Positions 47,028 through 57,884 of a stretch of 64,000 bases of DNA are shown here, one piece after another (the stretch's first letter is position 1; the number at the start of each line of letters is the position of its first letter). The stretch lies in the NCBI GenBank assembly GCA_002292285.1, contig DBBP01000017.1:1-64000 (forward strand), in the 5' to 3' direction. The stretch comes from Proteobacteria bacterium UBA981. GTDB taxonomy: Bacteria > Pseudomonadota > Gammaproteobacteria > Ga0077536. A model generated the notes under the pieces. It made no database searches and was not told where the DNA came from. It saw only the letters and a program-made list of their open reading frames with translations. The position numbers and the translations under genes were made by a program.

Positions 47028-47797
47028 TAGACCCGACTGCCATTATTGACCCGAGCGCTGAAATCGGCACTGATGTGACGATCGGACCGTGGGCATGGAT
47101 TGGACCAGGCGTGGAGATCGGGTCGGGTACCCACATTGGGCATCATTGCGTAGTCAAAGGTCCGACGACGCTCGGGTCAAATAATCGTATTTTCCCGTTT
47201 TGCTCAATTGGTGAAGATCCGCAGGACAAAAAGTTCGAGCCTGGTGGCGAATCCCGACTCGAAATAGGGCACGGCAATACGATTCGTGAATATTGCAGTA
47301 TCAACCGCGGTACGGCGGTTGGCGGCGGCGTCACGCGGTTAGGAAATGACAATTGGCTGATGTCTTACTGTCACATCGCACACGACTGCCAGGTCGCTAA
47401 TCACACGGTGTTCGCCAACAACGCTTCGCTTGCCGGCCACGTTGAGATCGATGATTTTGTGATCCTTGGCGGATTTACCGGGGTTCATCAATTCTGCAGA
47501 CTCGGGGAAGGAAGTTTTTCAGCAATCGCCAGCGTTATCGTTCGGGACGTCCCGCCGTTTGTTATCGTCAAGGGCAACACCGCGAGGCCCCGTACGATCA
47601 ACAGCGAAGGCCTGAAACGGCGTGATGTTGACCGCGACTCGATCGCTGCAGTTAAGCGCAGCTTTCGTGCCCTGTATCGCCAGGGTTTAGGGCTTGAGGA
47701 AGCGATAGGAGCCATTGAGCTCGAGGCCGCCGAGCATCCGCACGCACGACAAATCTTCGAATTCATTCGCGCTTCCAAGCGCGGCATTGTGCGCTAG
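47024..47797 (+). CDS. lpxA: UDP-N-acetylglucosamine O-acyltransferase
   Basis: First step of lipid A synthesis. 257 residues, start TTG 47024 overlapping the fabZ stop (TTGA). Hexapeptide beta helix with catalytic His120 (SYCHIAHDCQVANH) and the family segment GGFTGVHQFCRLGEGSF; helical C-terminal domain. Confidence 0.97.
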   Translation: MIDPTAIIDPSAEIGTDVTIGPWAWIGPGVEIGSGTHIGHHCVVKGPTTLGSNNRIFPFCSIGEDPQDKKFEPGGESRLEIGHGNTIREYCSINRGTAVGGGVTRLGNDNWLMSYCHIAHDCQVANHTVFANNASLAGHVEIDDFVILGGFTGVHQFCRLGEGSFSAIASVIVRDVPPFVIVKGNTARPRTINSEGLKRRDVDRDSIAAVKRSFRALYRQGLGLEEAIGAIELEAAEHPHARQIFEFIRASKRGIVR

Positions 47798-47880
47798 CGA
47801 GTCATTTCTTTGCTTCGCTTGTTCGCGTCGCAAGGCTACTTACAGCGACCGGCCCTGACGGTGTTGCTGGCGTTACTATC

Positions 47881-49023
47881 TTGACTGGACGCGCTGTTCG
47901 GTTTGCGTTGGTCGCCGGAGAAGCGTCGGGAGATCTACTTGGTGCGTCGCTGATCGAAGCGTTGAAAGAACGCGTGCCACACGCGACTTTCACCGGCATG
48001 GCGGGACCTCGCATGATTGCCGCGGGCTGCGAGCCGGTAGCTCACATCGACGAATTGTCTGTCATGGGACTGGCGGAAGTGCTCCGCAGCTATCCGCGCT
48101 TGTGGCGCTTACGGCGCAGGTTGGCCGAGTATTTTATCGAGCAGCAACCGGACGTCATGATTGGCATCGACGTACCGGATTTCAATCTCGGGCTCGAACG
48201 CAGCCTAAAGCAGTCGGGTGTGCCTACTGTCCATCTCGTGTGTCCGCAGGCGTGGGCGTGGCGGGAAGGGCGTGCGCGGACTATCGCTCGTTCGACAGAT
48301 GTATTACTCGCGCTGTTACCGTTTGAACCGGCATTTTTTGAGCGTTTCGGGGTGAAGACCAAATTCGTCGGGCATCCGCTGGCCGATGTACTGCCCATGC
48401 AACCAAGCCCACGTGAAGCGCGCGCTGGACTTGGAGTGGCGACCAACGTGCCATTGATTGCGCTCATGCCAGGCAGCCGGCGACAAGAGCTAGAACGACT
48501 TCTCGATACTTTCCTGGGCGCCGCCCGGATGCTTAAAATTGCGCGCCCTGAGACCCAGTTCGTACTTTGTCTGGCGCGTGAACGCGACGTCGCCTGCGTC
48601 GAGCAGCGTCTCGGCGGTTTCGTTTGCCCTATCGTCGTCGCGCGCTCTCATGAGGTCCTGAGTGCGGCAGACGTCGCCATCGTCGCTTCTGGCACCGTGT
48701 CCCTCGAGGCTATGTTGTGCGCTACGCCAATCGTCGTCGGATACCGTCTGGCGCCGCTGAGCTACCATATAATCAAGCATATGGTTAAGGTGCCCCACAT
48801 CGCGCTGCCGAATATCCTGGCCCAAAGAGAACTCGTCCCGGAATTGATTCAACGCGAACTTACCCCAGAGGCCTTGAAACTCGCAGTATTGGCGTGGTTG
48901 GACGACGAACCCCGCCGACTGCGCTTCGTGGAGACCAGCCGTAAGCTGCATGGCAGCCTGCGGTGCAACGCTGCCGCCTCATCAGCAGACGCCATTTTGT
49001 CGATACTGGATACACAAAAATGA
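47881..49023 (+). CDS. lpxB: Lipid-A-disaccharide synthase
   Basis: Condenses UDP-diacylglucosamine with lipid X; GT19, peripheral on the inner membrane. 380 residues from TTG 47881, giving an N terminus of nearly the same length as in E. coli before LVAGEASGD. Further motifs: GIDVPDFN, CPQAWAWREGR, LMPGSRRQE, ASGTVSLEAML and LPNILAQRELVPELIQ. 83 bases separate it from lpxA; ATGA overlap with rnhB. Confidence 0.96.
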   Translation: MTGRAVRFALVAGEASGDLLGASLIEALKERVPHATFTGMAGPRMIAAGCEPVAHIDELSVMGLAEVLRSYPRLWRLRRRLAEYFIEQQPDVMIGIDVPDFNLGLERSLKQSGVPTVHLVCPQAWAWREGRARTIARSTDVLLALLPFEPAFFERFGVKTKFVGHPLADVLPMQPSPREARAGLGVATNVPLIALMPGSRRQELERLLDTFLGAARMLKIARPETQFVLCLARERDVACVEQRLGGFVCPIVVARSHEVLSAADVAIVASGTVSLEAMLCATPIVVGYRLAPLSYHIIKHMVKVPHIALPNILAQRELVPELIQRELTPEALKLAVLAWLDDEPRRLRFVETSRKLHGSLRCNAAASSADAILSILDTQK

Positions 49024-49616
49024 ATGTCGGTGCCCCAGATTGTGAGGTGGTCGCGGGCGTCGATGAAGCGGGGCGCGGACCGCTCGCGGGGCCGGTTGTG
49101 GCAGCCGCGGTTATCCTCGGCGAACAAGCAGTCGCAGGGCTGGGTGATTCCAAGAAGAAAACAGCGCGTCAGCGAGAGGCCCTGTTTGATCTAATTCAGA
49201 CCCATGCCAAAGCTGTCGGCGTCGGCATCGTCTCGGTTGGTGACATCGACGAACTCAACATCCATCATGCCAGTTTGTTGGCCATGCAACGTGCCCTTGA
49301 GGCGTTGGACCCGCGCCCGGATCGGGTTCTGGTCGACGGCAAGTTCTGTCCGCCAGGATGCTTTCGCGCGCAAGCTATTGTCGGTGGCGATGGTCTGGAA
49401 CCGGCTATAGGCGCCGCGTCCATTATCGCGAAAGTTGTCCGCGATCGCCTGATGTGCGAGCTGCACGAGCGTTATCCACTGTACGGATTCGACCGCCACA
49501 AGGGCTACCCCACGGCTGCCCATCTGGACGCGTTGGAACGTCATGGCGTGTCGGCGGTGCATCGCCGCACATACGCACCAGTGCGCCGGGTTCTGCACAC
49601 GAGCGGAGCGTCGTAA
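49020..49616 (+). CDS. rnhB: Ribonuclease HII
   Basis: Removes ribonucleotides from DNA. 198 residues from ATG 49020; the frame extends upstream, but this Met overlaps the lpxB stop (ATGA). Catalytic Asp-Glu in GVDEAGRGPLAGPV, later Asp in LVDGKF and the segment AASIIAKVVRDRLM. Its stop shares a base with the dnaE start. Confidence 0.96.
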   Translation: MNVGAPDCEVVAGVDEAGRGPLAGPVVAAAVILGEQAVAGLGDSKKKTARQREALFDLIQTHAKAVGVGIVSVGDIDELNIHHASLLAMQRALEALDPRPDRVLVDGKFCPPGCFRAQAIVGGDGLEPAIGAASIIAKVVRDRLMCELHERYPLYGFDRHKGYPTAAHLDALERHGVSAVHRRTYAPVRRVLHTSGAS

Positions 49617-52600
49617 TGGAGCCGCGCTTTATTCATCTGCATGTGCACAGCGAGTATTCGCTAAGCGATGGCATCGTGCGCATTCCGGGTCTTGTTGCGC
49701 GCTGCAATGAGCTAGCCATGCCTGCAGTGGCACTGACTGATCAAAGCAACGTGTTCGGCTTACCGAAGCTCTATCGGGCAGCGACAAATGCCGGCGTCAA
49801 GCCGATAGTAGGCGCCGAACTGTGGATCGCGGGTGCAAGCAATGAGCCGGAACGCTATAAGCTTGTGGTGCTGTGCCAAAACCAAATCGGTTATCGAAAT
49901 CTTAGCCAATTACTGACGCGGGCCTACCGCTTCGGACAAAAAGGCGGTGTTGCGCTGGTCGATGAGACTTGGCTCGACGCCCACAGTCTGGCTGGATTGA
50001 TCGTACTTTCCGGTGGTCTCAATGGTGATTTGGGTTGTCTGGTCGCCGAGGGACGAGCGGAACGAGTGGTCGAACGCGTGAGGCACTGGCTTAGTTTGCT
50101 GGGCGACCGCTATTTCATTGAGATTACCCGAACGGGTCGCAGCGAGGAGCCGCGTTACCTGGCTGCAATGCTCGAGGTGACGAACAAGCTGCCAGTACCC
50201 CTGGTCGCCACCAACGACGTGCGATTTTTACATGCCAGTGAATCGGAGGCGCATGAGGCACGCGTGTGCATTCATCAAGGGCGAGCGCTTGCGGACCCAC
50301 GCCGCCCGCGCGACTACTCGCCCGAACAGTATTTGCGCAGCGAAGCAGAAATGTGTGAATTGTTCAGTGATATCCCGGCGGCGCTGGAGAATTCGGTCAA
50401 CATCGCGATGCGCTGCAACATTGAACTCGAGTTCGGTACCTACCACTTGCCCGAATATCCGGTTGGTGATGGGGTCAGTGTTGACGCAGTACTTGATGAC
50501 AAAACTCAGTTGGGGCTCGAACGGCGGATCGTTGATGGTGCGATAAAGCGCGATTTGTCCTCGTCCGAGGCGCGTGAAATCTATGCGGAGCGCCTGCGTC
50601 TGGAACTCGACGTCATAAAGACGATGGGTTTCGCCGGATACTTTCTCATCGTTGCCGATTTCATTGATTGGGCGAAGCAGCATGGCATTCCGGTTGGTCC
50701 TGGACGCGGCTCAGGCGCCGGCTCGCTGGCCGCATTCGCGCTCGGCATCACGGAACTCGATCCGATCGAATATGACTTGCTGTTTGAGCGGTTCCTCAAT
50801 CCTGAACGCGTGTCCATGCCGGATTTCGACATCGATTTTTGCATGGACCGGCGCGACGAAGTGATTGACTACGTGGCGACTCGGTATGGGCGCGACAGAG
50901 TCGCTCAAATCATTACCCACGGCACGATGGCAGCCAAAGCCGTCTTGCGCGACGTGGGACGGGTGCTTGGTTTTCCCTATGGATTCGTCGACCAGTTAGC
51001 CAAACTCGTCCCGTTTGATCCGCAAATGACACTCACTCGGGCACTCGACGAGGAGCCTGTGCTTAAACAACGTTATGGCGAAGAAGATGATGTACGCGGC
51101 ATTATCGACCTGTCATTACAACTGGAGGGGCTGGCGCGAAATGCTGGCAGGCACGCGGGCGGATTAGTCATCGCCCCAAGCCCGCTCACCGACTTCATGC
51201 CGTTGTATTGCGAGCAGGGAAGCGACGGATTGGTGACCCAGTTTGACATGGGCGATGTCGAATCGATTGGATTGGTGAAGTTCGATTTCCTCGGCTTGAG
51301 AACCCTGACGATCATCGATTGGGCGGTCAAGGACATTAACGCTGCGCGGGCCGGCCTAGGCGAAGATAATCTCGATATTTTGCATATTCCGCTCGATGAT
51401 GCTGCCACGTTTGACCTCGTTCAAAGTGCCCGCACAACGGCAGTCTTTCAGCTCGAGTCGCGCGGTATGAAAGAGCTGATCAAGCGATTACGGCCGGATT
51501 CCTTTCAGGACATGATCGCACTTGTCGCACTGTTTCGACCTGGGCCGTTGCAGTCGGGGATGGTGGACGATTTCATTGATCGCAAGCACGGCAAAGCTGC
51601 GGTTCGATACCCGCGCGCGGAGCTGGAGCCGATTCTAAAGCCGACTTATGGCGTCATCCTTTACCAGGAGCAGGTGATGGAGATCGCCCGCGTGCTGGCC
51701 GGCTTTACCCTTGGCGCAGCAGATTTATTGCGCCGGGCCATGGGTAAGAAAAAAGCCGAAGAGATGGCCACGCAGCGCGAAATTTTCGTCGCTGGTTCGA
51801 GCGATAATGATGTTCCAGAGGCCGATTCGAGTGCAATCTTCGATTTAATGGAGAAGTTCGCAGGCTACGGATTCAACAAATCTCATTCCGCTGCATACGC
51901 CTTGGTTGCTTATCAGACCGCGTGGCTCAAGGCCCATTATCCAGCGGCATTCATGGCGGCAGTTTTATCCGCCGATATGGACACGACTGAGAAAGTCGTG
52001 CGTCTCATTGAAGAGTGTCGTCATCTGCAAATTACTGTCGCACCGCCCGATGTTAACCATTGCGCATTCAGGTTTAGTGTCGCCGACGACCGCACCATAC
52101 GTTACGGATTGGGCGCACTAAAGGGCCTCGGTGAGGCTGTTATCGAAGCGATGGTCGGGCAGAGGGGCAGTGCGGGGCCGTACCTCGATCTCGCCGATTT
52201 ATGCAAGCGCAATGCGGAGCACAAGCTCAATCGTCGCGCGCTCGAAGCGTTGATCAAAGCCGGTGCACTCGACTCTCTGGGCGATTCCAGGCCGATGCTG
52301 ATGGCGGCTCTGGACGGCGTGCTACAGATTACCGAGCAGCACGTCAAAGCGAAGGCTTCTGGACAATCTGATTTTTTCGGACTCGAAACCAGCGCGGGTA
52401 CGACTGAGGATGCTGACGTTCTCGATTTATCAGCCCTGGCCGATGTCCGCCCGTGGAGCAAGGAAGAGATTCTGGCTGGTGAAAAGGAAACGCTCGGACT
52501 CTATTTGAGCGGCCACCCGATCGACCGCTATCGTCATGAACTCGACAGCTTCGCGAGCTGTTCTTTGGCCGATCTAAAGCCTGGCAAGAAACGCATCGCG

Positions 52601-53086
52601 GGACTCATCATGGGGGTGCGGATCATCAAGACCCGGCGAGGTCGAATGGCCATCGCGACGCTGGACGATCAAACTGCACGAATCGAAGTGACCGTTTACC
52701 GTGAAGTTTTCGAGCGGTGTCTGGAAAAGCTCGTCAACGACCAAATCGTGGTCATCGAGGGCAAGTGCGAAGTGGACGAGTTCTCCGGAGAACATCGGAT
52801 TCAGTCTGAAGACATCATGAGTCTCGATGAGGCGCGCAATCGCCTCGCCAAGGCCATGGTCGTCAACGTTTCAGAGAGCCAGATTAGCAACGGTTTTATG
52901 GATACATTGAAGACAATGATCAGCACGCACGGTAATGGAAAGTGTCCGGTCGCAGTCGAGTATGCCTGCTCGAATTGTCGCGCGCGGCTGCAGTTTGACG
53001 ACAATTGGCGCGTGCAGGTCAATGACACGCTGATTGATGGTTTGCGAGAATACCTCGGCGAGCAATGCGTCGACATTGAGTACTAA
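49616..53086 (+). CDS. dnaE: DNA polymerase III alpha subunit
   Basis: Replicative polymerase. 1156 residues from ATG 49616 (TAATG with rnhB); the frame is open 86 codons further up, but the PHP domain starts here ([16 protein letters not shown]). Palm motifs [19 protein letters not shown] and GRGSGAGSL, helix-hairpin-helix, beta-clamp-binding region and OB fold ([20 protein letters not shown]) are all present. Typical DnaE1 length. Confidence 0.97.
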   Translation: MEPRFIHLHVHSEYSLSDGIVRIPGLVARCNELAMPAVALTDQSNVFGLPKLYRAATNAGVKPIVGAELWIAGASNEPERYKLVVLCQNQIGYRNLSQLLTRAYRFGQKGGVALVDETWLDAHSLAGLIVLSGGLNGDLGCLVAEGRAERVVERVRHWLSLLGDRYFIEITRTGRSEEPRYLAAMLEVTNKLPVPLVATNDVRFLHASESEAHEARVCIHQGRALADPRRPRDYSPEQYLRSEAEMCELFSDIPAALENSVNIAMRCNIELEFGTYHLPEYPVGDGVSVDAVLDDKTQLGLERRIVDGAIKRDLSSSEAREIYAERLRLELDVIKTMGFAGYFLIVADFIDWAKQHGIPVGPGRGSGAGSLAAFALGITELDPIEYDLLFERFLNPERVSMPDFDIDFCMDRRDEVIDYVATRYGRDRVAQIITHGTMAAKAVLRDVGRVLGFPYGFVDQLAKLVPFDPQMTLTRALDEEPVLKQRYGEEDDVRGIIDLSLQLEGLARNAGRHAGGLVIAPSPLTDFMPLYCEQGSDGLVTQFDMGDVESIGLVKFDFLGLRTLTIIDWAVKDINAARAGLGEDNLDILHIPLDDAATFDLVQSARTTAVFQLESRGMKELIKRLRPDSFQDMIALVALFRPGPLQSGMVDDFIDRKHGKAAVRYPRAELEPILKPTYGVILYQEQVMEIARVLAGFTLGAADLLRRAMGKKKAEEMATQREIFVAGSSDNDVPEADSSAIFDLMEKFAGYGFNKSHSAAYALVAYQTAWLKAHYPAAFMAAVLSADMDTTEKVVRLIEECRHLQITVAPPDVNHCAFRFSVADDRTIRYGLGALKGLGEAVIEAMVGQRGSAGPYLDLADLCKRNAEHKLNRRALEALIKAGALDSLGDSRPMLMAALDGVLQITEQHVKAKASGQSDFFGLETSAGTTEDADVLDLSALADVRPWSKEEILAGEKETLGLYLSGHPIDRYRHELDSFASCSLADLKPGKKRIAGLIMGVRIIKTRRGRMAIATLDDQTARIEVTVYREVFERCLEKLVNDQIVVIEGKCEVDEFSGEHRIQSEDIMSLDEARNRLAKAMVVNVSESQISNGFMDTLKTMISTHGNGKCPVAVEYACSNCRARLQFDDNWRVQVNDTLIDGLREYLGEQCVDIEY

Positions 53087-53121
53087 TCGCAGGTCCCCGT
53101 TTTAACGACCAGGAACTATCT

Positions 53122-54111
53122 ATGGCCGAACAAGGCACACAAGTATCGCCAGTGAATTTAAATTTCCTCGACTTCGAACAGCCGATAGCGGAACTCGAAG
53201 CGAAAATCGAGGAATTACGGCTGGTTGGGCATGATTCAGAGATCAATATCTCAGAAGAAATTGAGAAACTCGGTAAGCGCTCCGAGGATCTGACCCGTCA
53301 GATTTTCTCTGCTTTGAAACCATGGCAGGTGGCCCGCCTGGCCCGACATCCGCGGCGGCCCTATACGCTCGACTACGTCGATGCACTGTTTGAGGACGTC
53401 AATGAGCTGCACGGCGACAGAGCGTTCGCTGATGACCCTGCGATTGTGTGTGGCATTGGCCGTATGAACGGATTGGGTGTGGCATTCATCGGTCATCAGA
53501 AAGGTCGAAATACGAAGGATAATTTGCAGCGAAATTTTGGTATGCCCAGACCCGAGGGTTACCGTAAAGCGCTGCGCATCATGGAATTGGCAGAACGATT
53601 TCGTCTGCCGCTGCTGACGTTCATCGACACGCCCGGAGCCTATCCCGGAATTGGCGCTGAGGAACGTGGCCAGAGCGAAGCCATTGCACGTAATCTGTTG
53701 GTGATGTCGTCACTGCGCACACCAATAGTTACCGCTGTTATTGGCGAAGGTGGTTCCGGCGGTGCGCTTGCTATTGGCGTGGCGGATCGCTTGCTCATGA
53801 TGGAGTATGCGACCTATGCGGTGATTTCACCTGAAGGTTGCGCATCAATTCTATGGAAAAGTGCTGAGCGAGCATCAGATGCGGCGGAAGCCATGGGAAT
53901 CACCTCGCAGAGCCTCGACAAACTAGGTTTGATCGACGGCATCATTACCGAACCTCTCGGTGGCGCGCACCGCGATCCAGCGGGTGCAGCTGAGCAACTT
54001 AAAATTGCACTTAGCGACGCTTTGGATGGCCTGCTGACGCTGGACGCGAACGAGCTGGTGACTGCCCGGCGGGCGCGTCTTGCAGCCATCGGCGAGTACG
54101 CAGAAAAATAG
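53122..54111 (+). CDS. accA: Acetyl-CoA carboxylase carboxyltransferase subunit alpha
   Basis: Forms malonyl-CoA with AccD. 329 residues: N-terminal helical part ([20 protein letters not shown]) and crotonase fold with [20 protein letters not shown] and [16 protein letters not shown]. 35 bases after dnaE, the common order. Confidence 0.97.
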   Translation: MAEQGTQVSPVNLNFLDFEQPIAELEAKIEELRLVGHDSEINISEEIEKLGKRSEDLTRQIFSALKPWQVARLARHPRRPYTLDYVDALFEDVNELHGDRAFADDPAIVCGIGRMNGLGVAFIGHQKGRNTKDNLQRNFGMPRPEGYRKALRIMELAERFRLPLLTFIDTPGAYPGIGAEERGQSEAIARNLLVMSSLRTPIVTAVIGEGGSGGALAIGVADRLLMMEYATYAVISPEGCASILWKSAERASDAAEAMGITSQSLDKLGLIDGIITEPLGGAHRDPAGAAEQLKIALSDALDGLLTLDANELVTARRARLAAIGEYAEK

Positions 54112-54156
54112 ATACAGCACACCATTGCGTAAGCTGGCAACGTCCATCGTGTGCGC

Positions 54157-55518
54157 ATGACTAAGTCTGCATTTGCGAGCGAGATAAAGGCCGCACTGGG
54201 GCGACTTGCGGCAAGTCACAACTGCCGTGAAATGATCATCGCTTTCAGCGGGGGCATGGATTCAACCGTGTTGCTGAGGCTGGCTGTCGAGTACACGAAA
54301 ACTGCCGACATCGAGATTCGCGCAGTGCATGTCAATCACGGTCTTGCCGCGCGTAGTGCTGACTGGGCGGCGCATTGTCTGCAAGTCGCGAAGCGTCTGG
54401 GGGTTCCATGCGATGTGTTGACGGTGGGCGATACGCCTCCCGCAGGCGCGAGCATCGAGGCGTGGGCCCGCGATAAGCGCTACTCGATATTGGCAGAATT
54501 GGTGCAAGCCGGCAGTTTCATCGTCACAGCTCACCATGCCGATGATCAGGCCGAGACGGTATTGCAACGCGTGGTCAGCGGCGCGGGGCCGCACGGGTTG
54601 TCGGCGATGAAGGAACAGAGACGTTTTGGTCTGGGCCACATCGTCCGCCCTATGTTGCACCATGACTACGCCCAAATTGCGGCATTCGCTCGTACGGAGC
54701 GACTCGAATGGATTGACGATCCGTCCAATCACGATCCCCGCTACCTGCGCAATCGCTCGCGCCACAGCGTACTGCCGTTGTTGGAATCGACTTACCCCGG
54801 CGCGACGCGTGGGTTGCAGCGTCTGGCAAGAGTTCAGGCGTCGGTGAGCCGTGAAATCGATGCGTGGTGCACTGCTGTTGTGACGAACGATGGCCGTCCT
54901 GCTGGTCAGTTGTCGATAGTAAGCCTGCGCGAGTGTTCACGTGACATGCAAGGTTTTCTGCTCCGTCATGTGATCTTGCAGACCGGCCTTGAGCCTCCTC
55001 GGGAGCGGCATATACGCGAGATTTTGCAACAGGTCTTGACCGCGCGAGGCGACGCTGCGCCTCTGGTGCGGTGGTCTGCAAGTGAGGTTCGACGTTATCG
55101 TGAGGTTTTGTATTTCGGGCGCGCACAACAGCATACGGTTCCTGCAGCGCGTATCCCGTGGCAGATCGACTCTGCTCTATGCCTGCCGTGGGGTGAATTG
55201 CTCGCACACCCGGTGCCGGGACGCGGCTTGGCACAGCGCTATCTGCGTCAGTCCGTTGTCGAGATTGGATTCAGACAAGGTGGGGAGCGCTGTCGTCCAG
55301 CCGGACAGCTGCATGGACGCAGTCTAAAAAAAATTCTCCAGGATTTGGCCGTTCCGCCGTGGCAACGCGGCACGTTGCCGTTGCTCTTTATCGATGGACA
55401 AGTCGCCGCGGTAGGCGGACTATTTATCTGCGAGGAATTCGTCGCGCAGGCCGAGGAACCTGGTGTGGAACTCGACTGGCGTCGTCACGCGGAGCAGATT
55501 AGTCGGAACAGCTGGTAG
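54157..55518 (+). CDS. tilS: tRNA(Ile)-lysidine synthetase
   Basis: Converts C34 of tRNA-Ile(CAU) to lysidine. 453 residues from ATG 54157 (GTG 54151 is two codons earlier; neither has a clear ribosome site). P-loop SGGMDST (34-40), VNHGLA, TAHHADDQAETVL, then the substrate-binding domain and the C-terminal TilS-C domain (KKILQDLAVPPWQRG). Last gene of the plus-strand string, convergent with the VWA-FHA gene. Confidence 0.95.
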   Translation: MTKSAFASEIKAALGRLAASHNCREMIIAFSGGMDSTVLLRLAVEYTKTADIEIRAVHVNHGLAARSADWAAHCLQVAKRLGVPCDVLTVGDTPPAGASIEAWARDKRYSILAELVQAGSFIVTAHHADDQAETVLQRVVSGAGPHGLSAMKEQRRFGLGHIVRPMLHHDYAQIAAFARTERLEWIDDPSNHDPRYLRNRSRHSVLPLLESTYPGATRGLQRLARVQASVSREIDAWCTAVVTNDGRPAGQLSIVSLRECSRDMQGFLLRHVILQTGLEPPRERHIREILQQVLTARGDAAPLVRWSASEVRRYREVLYFGRAQQHTVPAARIPWQIDSALCLPWGELLAHPVPGRGLAQRYLRQSVVEIGFRQGGERCRPAGQLHGRSLKKILQDLAVPPWQRGTLPLLFIDGQVAAVGGLFICEEFVAQAEEPGVELDWRRHAEQISRNSW

Positions 55519-55545
55519 GGCGGTTCGACACTGTACGTGACGACC

Positions 55546-57120
55546 TCAAACCGGGGTGCGGGTGCGCACCATAACAGTAGGGTCTTCGGTCGCGTAGGAT
55601 TCATCGTGCAGCGTGAAATGCATGCCGATGTCGCCAATTTCCACACTGTCGCCTTCGCGTAGCTGTGTCGCCTCGATCCGATTGTCATTTACGAACACGC
55701 CGTTCAGCGATTCGAGATCGCACAGCATCAGTTGCCCCTCTTCGTTACTACGAATCTCTGCGTGTAGTCGCGAGACGGAATGATCAGCGATTGTCAGGTC
55801 GTTATTTCTACCACGCCCGATACGCCAGGGCGTTTTGTCGACCGCGTGCCGGGTCTGGTTTTTGTCGTGCATCACAATGTAGGCCAGCGGCTTGCTGTCC
55901 TTCATCGCCGCCATCGGTGAGTCGGCGATGCTCCGCCTCACCCTTTTAAACGCAATTAATATGACGATGAGAATCACCAGCAGCAAGGCAATTAGCGCTG
56001 CGAACCACGGCCACAAGGGACGAGATGGTGGGACAAGCGGGGCCAGGGGAGGCGGCACGAAAGCGCTTTGGCTAAGTCGGTTAGCATCTGCTCGCTCGCC
56101 AGACCCTGGCAGAACAGCGTTCTGCGAGGCACCGTGACCGCCCGGTAGATGGATAGGAACGAGCACGATGAAGCTTTGATCTGTGGTCTGAAAGCCGAGT
56201 GAGAGGTCGACAGCTCCGCCAACTCCCGCGCCGAGTAGCTCGGACAAATCGAATTGCACATCGCCACCAGAATCGGTCGCACGTAGCGCGCGCCCAAAAG
56301 TGCCAGCAGGTATTGAATAGTCCACGTGGTTAGCCTGTACGTAGTGCCCGCCAGTTTCATCGCTGAGTCGCCGGATCGTTTGCAGAGCGACGGATTGCTG
56401 CACGGAACGCGGATAACCGATGCTGTGGATGATGACGTTTTCCGAGCGCGCGAGCGCGACGACGTCCTGATGATGGTAGGCATAATCTTCCGCGAGGCCG
56501 TCGGATAAAATCCACAGTGCCTTGCGCGTCGCATTTGTTTTTCCAAGCAAACGAACGGCTTCGCGGACGTTGCGATAAAGCTCAGTGGTCTTGCCTTTTG
56601 CGCGCAGGTTTGCCGCCGCGCCGCGCAGGTCCTGAAGCGTTGTGCCGACCTCGGCTAATACGTAAAGGTCAGTGTCGAAGCTGGCGAGCCCGAAGCGGTG
56701 GTGAGGTTTAGCACCGGCGAGTAATTGTTCGATATGTGAAATGGCGCTGGCAATTGCGGGTTGACGGGCGGGATCGCTGGTGTCGACGAGGATCATGACC
56801 GCAGTCGTAGCATCGGCGTGAGGGTAGCCGTTGACCTGCTCGCCGGGGATCGCCTGGCCATCGTACTCAACGACAGCGGAAATCAAGTCGTGTCCATCTC
56901 GTAATCTATAACTGCACGAGAGAAAATCGACGGGATCCTGGGCGCACATGACATCCATGTGCTCGGTTAGCGTACCAGCCAACCCCCCTGCAGGTAACAG
57001 ACCGCAAACACTGGCGGCAAAAAACATCACCGTCAGAATGCCAGCACGCGACCGCCGATATCTGGTTCCCTGATCCAAAGAGTCGGCCGGGGCAGCGGCG
57101 GGTGGTGCTTCAGGCATCAT
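55546..57120 (-). CDS. Membrane protein with periplasmic VWA and cytoplasmic FHA domains
   Basis: 524 residues. An N-terminal hydrophobic segment (about 27-48, likely signal peptide) is followed by two Cys (60, 69), a VWA domain (about 105-290), a Gly/Pro linker, one strong membrane helix (about 357-383) and a C-terminal FHA domain (about 410-505; GRGRNNDL, SRLHAEI, LNGVFVN). The VWA MIDAS is partly degenerate: Asp113 and Ser115 of DTSDP and the SDG loop remain, but the third Ser is Pro. Topology puts VWA in the periplasm and the phospho-Thr-binding FHA in the cytoplasm. It overlaps the upstream membrane gene by four bases. Probable output or regulatory part of the ExbB/ExbD-like cluster; function unknown. 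Confidence 0.85.
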   Translation of the reverse strand: MMPEAPPAAAPADSLDQGTRYRRSRAGILTVMFFAASVCGLLPAGGLAGTLTEHMDVMCAQDPVDFLSCSYRLRDGHDLISAVVEYDGQAIPGEQVNGYPHADATTAVMILVDTSDPARQPAIASAISHIEQLLAGAKPHHRFGLASFDTDLYVLAEVGTTLQDLRGAAANLRAKGKTTELYRNVREAVRLLGKTNATRKALWILSDGLAEDYAYHHQDVVALARSENVIIHSIGYPRSVQQSVALQTIRRLSDETGGHYVQANHVDYSIPAGTFGRALRATDSGGDVQFDLSELLGAGVGGAVDLSLGFQTTDQSFIVLVPIHLPGGHGASQNAVLPGSGERADANRLSQSAFVPPPLAPLVPPSRPLWPWFAALIALLLVILIVILIAFKRVRRSIADSPMAAMKDSKPLAYIVMHDKNQTRHAVDKTPWRIGRGRNNDLTIADHSVSRLHAEIRSNEEGQLMLCDLESLNGVFVNDNRIEATQLREGDSVEIGDIGMHFTLHDESYATEDPTVMVRTRTPV

Positions 57121-57638
57121 TTTTCCGGGAACAATGGATCCGGCAAATCAAAGAACTCGATGGCAATGCTCTTTTGGCCACTGCGCGACTCGTCCTTAGG
57201 CGTCGCATTGGCCCCGATTTGCTCTTCGCTAACCTCACCCAATTGCGGCAGGCCCTTGCGCATCTTGTTGCCCGCTTCAACGACGCGAGCGTGCAGTTCT
57301 CCATTGAAGGGTACCCGATACGCGCGCGGTGGTTGACGATGAGAGCCGCTCTCCAGATCGGTTGCCCAAAGAAAAATTTCGCCTTCACTGCCACTGGTTT
57401 TGTCGGGCTCAAGGACGTAGATCGCCACGAGGTTAAATCGTTTGGGTAAGTCAGCGTCGGTCGGCCAGCCCATGAGCGGTGGCAGAGAAACGTAAGTGAC
57501 GTAGTAGAACGCAGAAACGATCACCACTAATGCCGCTTTTATTCGCCACGACCAACGCGTATACAAATTGAGCCACAACAGTAGCAGCGCGACGATGACG
57601 TAGGCGGCAACCAGCCCGGATGTCCCTAATGCGACCAA
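57117..57638 (-). CDS. Two-helix inner-membrane protein of the motor cluster
   Basis: 173 residues, start TTG 57638 eight bases after GGGAG. Two membrane helices (about 8-26 and 33-53) with a basic loop between them, then about 115 soluble residues with the segments FNLVAIYVLEPDK, GEIFLWATDLE and a terminal EFFDLPDPLFPEK. No family recognised. If the N terminus is cytoplasmic, so is the soluble part. Coupled to the VWA-FHA gene by an ATGA overlap, so the two products are likely partners. Confidence 0.75.
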   Translation of the reverse strand: MVALGTSGLVAAYVIVALLLLWLNLYTRWSWRIKAALVVIVSAFYYVTYVSLPPLMGWPTDADLPKRFNLVAIYVLEPDKTSGSEGEIFLWATDLESGSHRQPPRAYRVPFNGELHARVVEAGNKMRKGLPQLGEVSEEQIGANATPKDESRSGQKSIAIEFFDLPDPLFPEK

Positions 57639-57884
57639 TTTTTTTACTCCCTCGTAGCGGCAAGTGTAGCGCGGGTTTCGGCGTCATCGGCGCGTGTGAC
57701 TGTCGAGTGTATCCCGCGATATTGTCTGAACTTGTCGTTTATATACTCGGCACTGTCCTGGCGGTGGTTGGCAATCATTACAGCAGTTTGGTTCGTCACT
57801 TCGGATGGTTAGTGGACACCATGATCACGCTGCAAGCAACACCTGAACTGGAGTAATCGACGTGTACTAAAAAGCGCGACATCG
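57639..57884. other. 246-base gap inside the motor cluster
   Basis: No terminator or convincing promoter is visible on the minus strand. On the plus strand a 44-codon frame from TTG 57722 to TAA 57856 encodes one hydrophobic segment (ELVVYILGTVLAVVG) but lacks a ribosome site; treat as doubtful. Confidence 0.4.

Noticed and set aside
49358..49615. Upstream extension of dnaE
   Set aside because: It overlaps rnhB in another frame; DnaE family members start at the PHP domain beginning at 49616.
57722..57856. 44-codon plus-strand hydrophobic ORF inside the motor cluster
   Set aside because: No ribosome site, TTG start, antisense to the likely operon transcript; kept only as a note.
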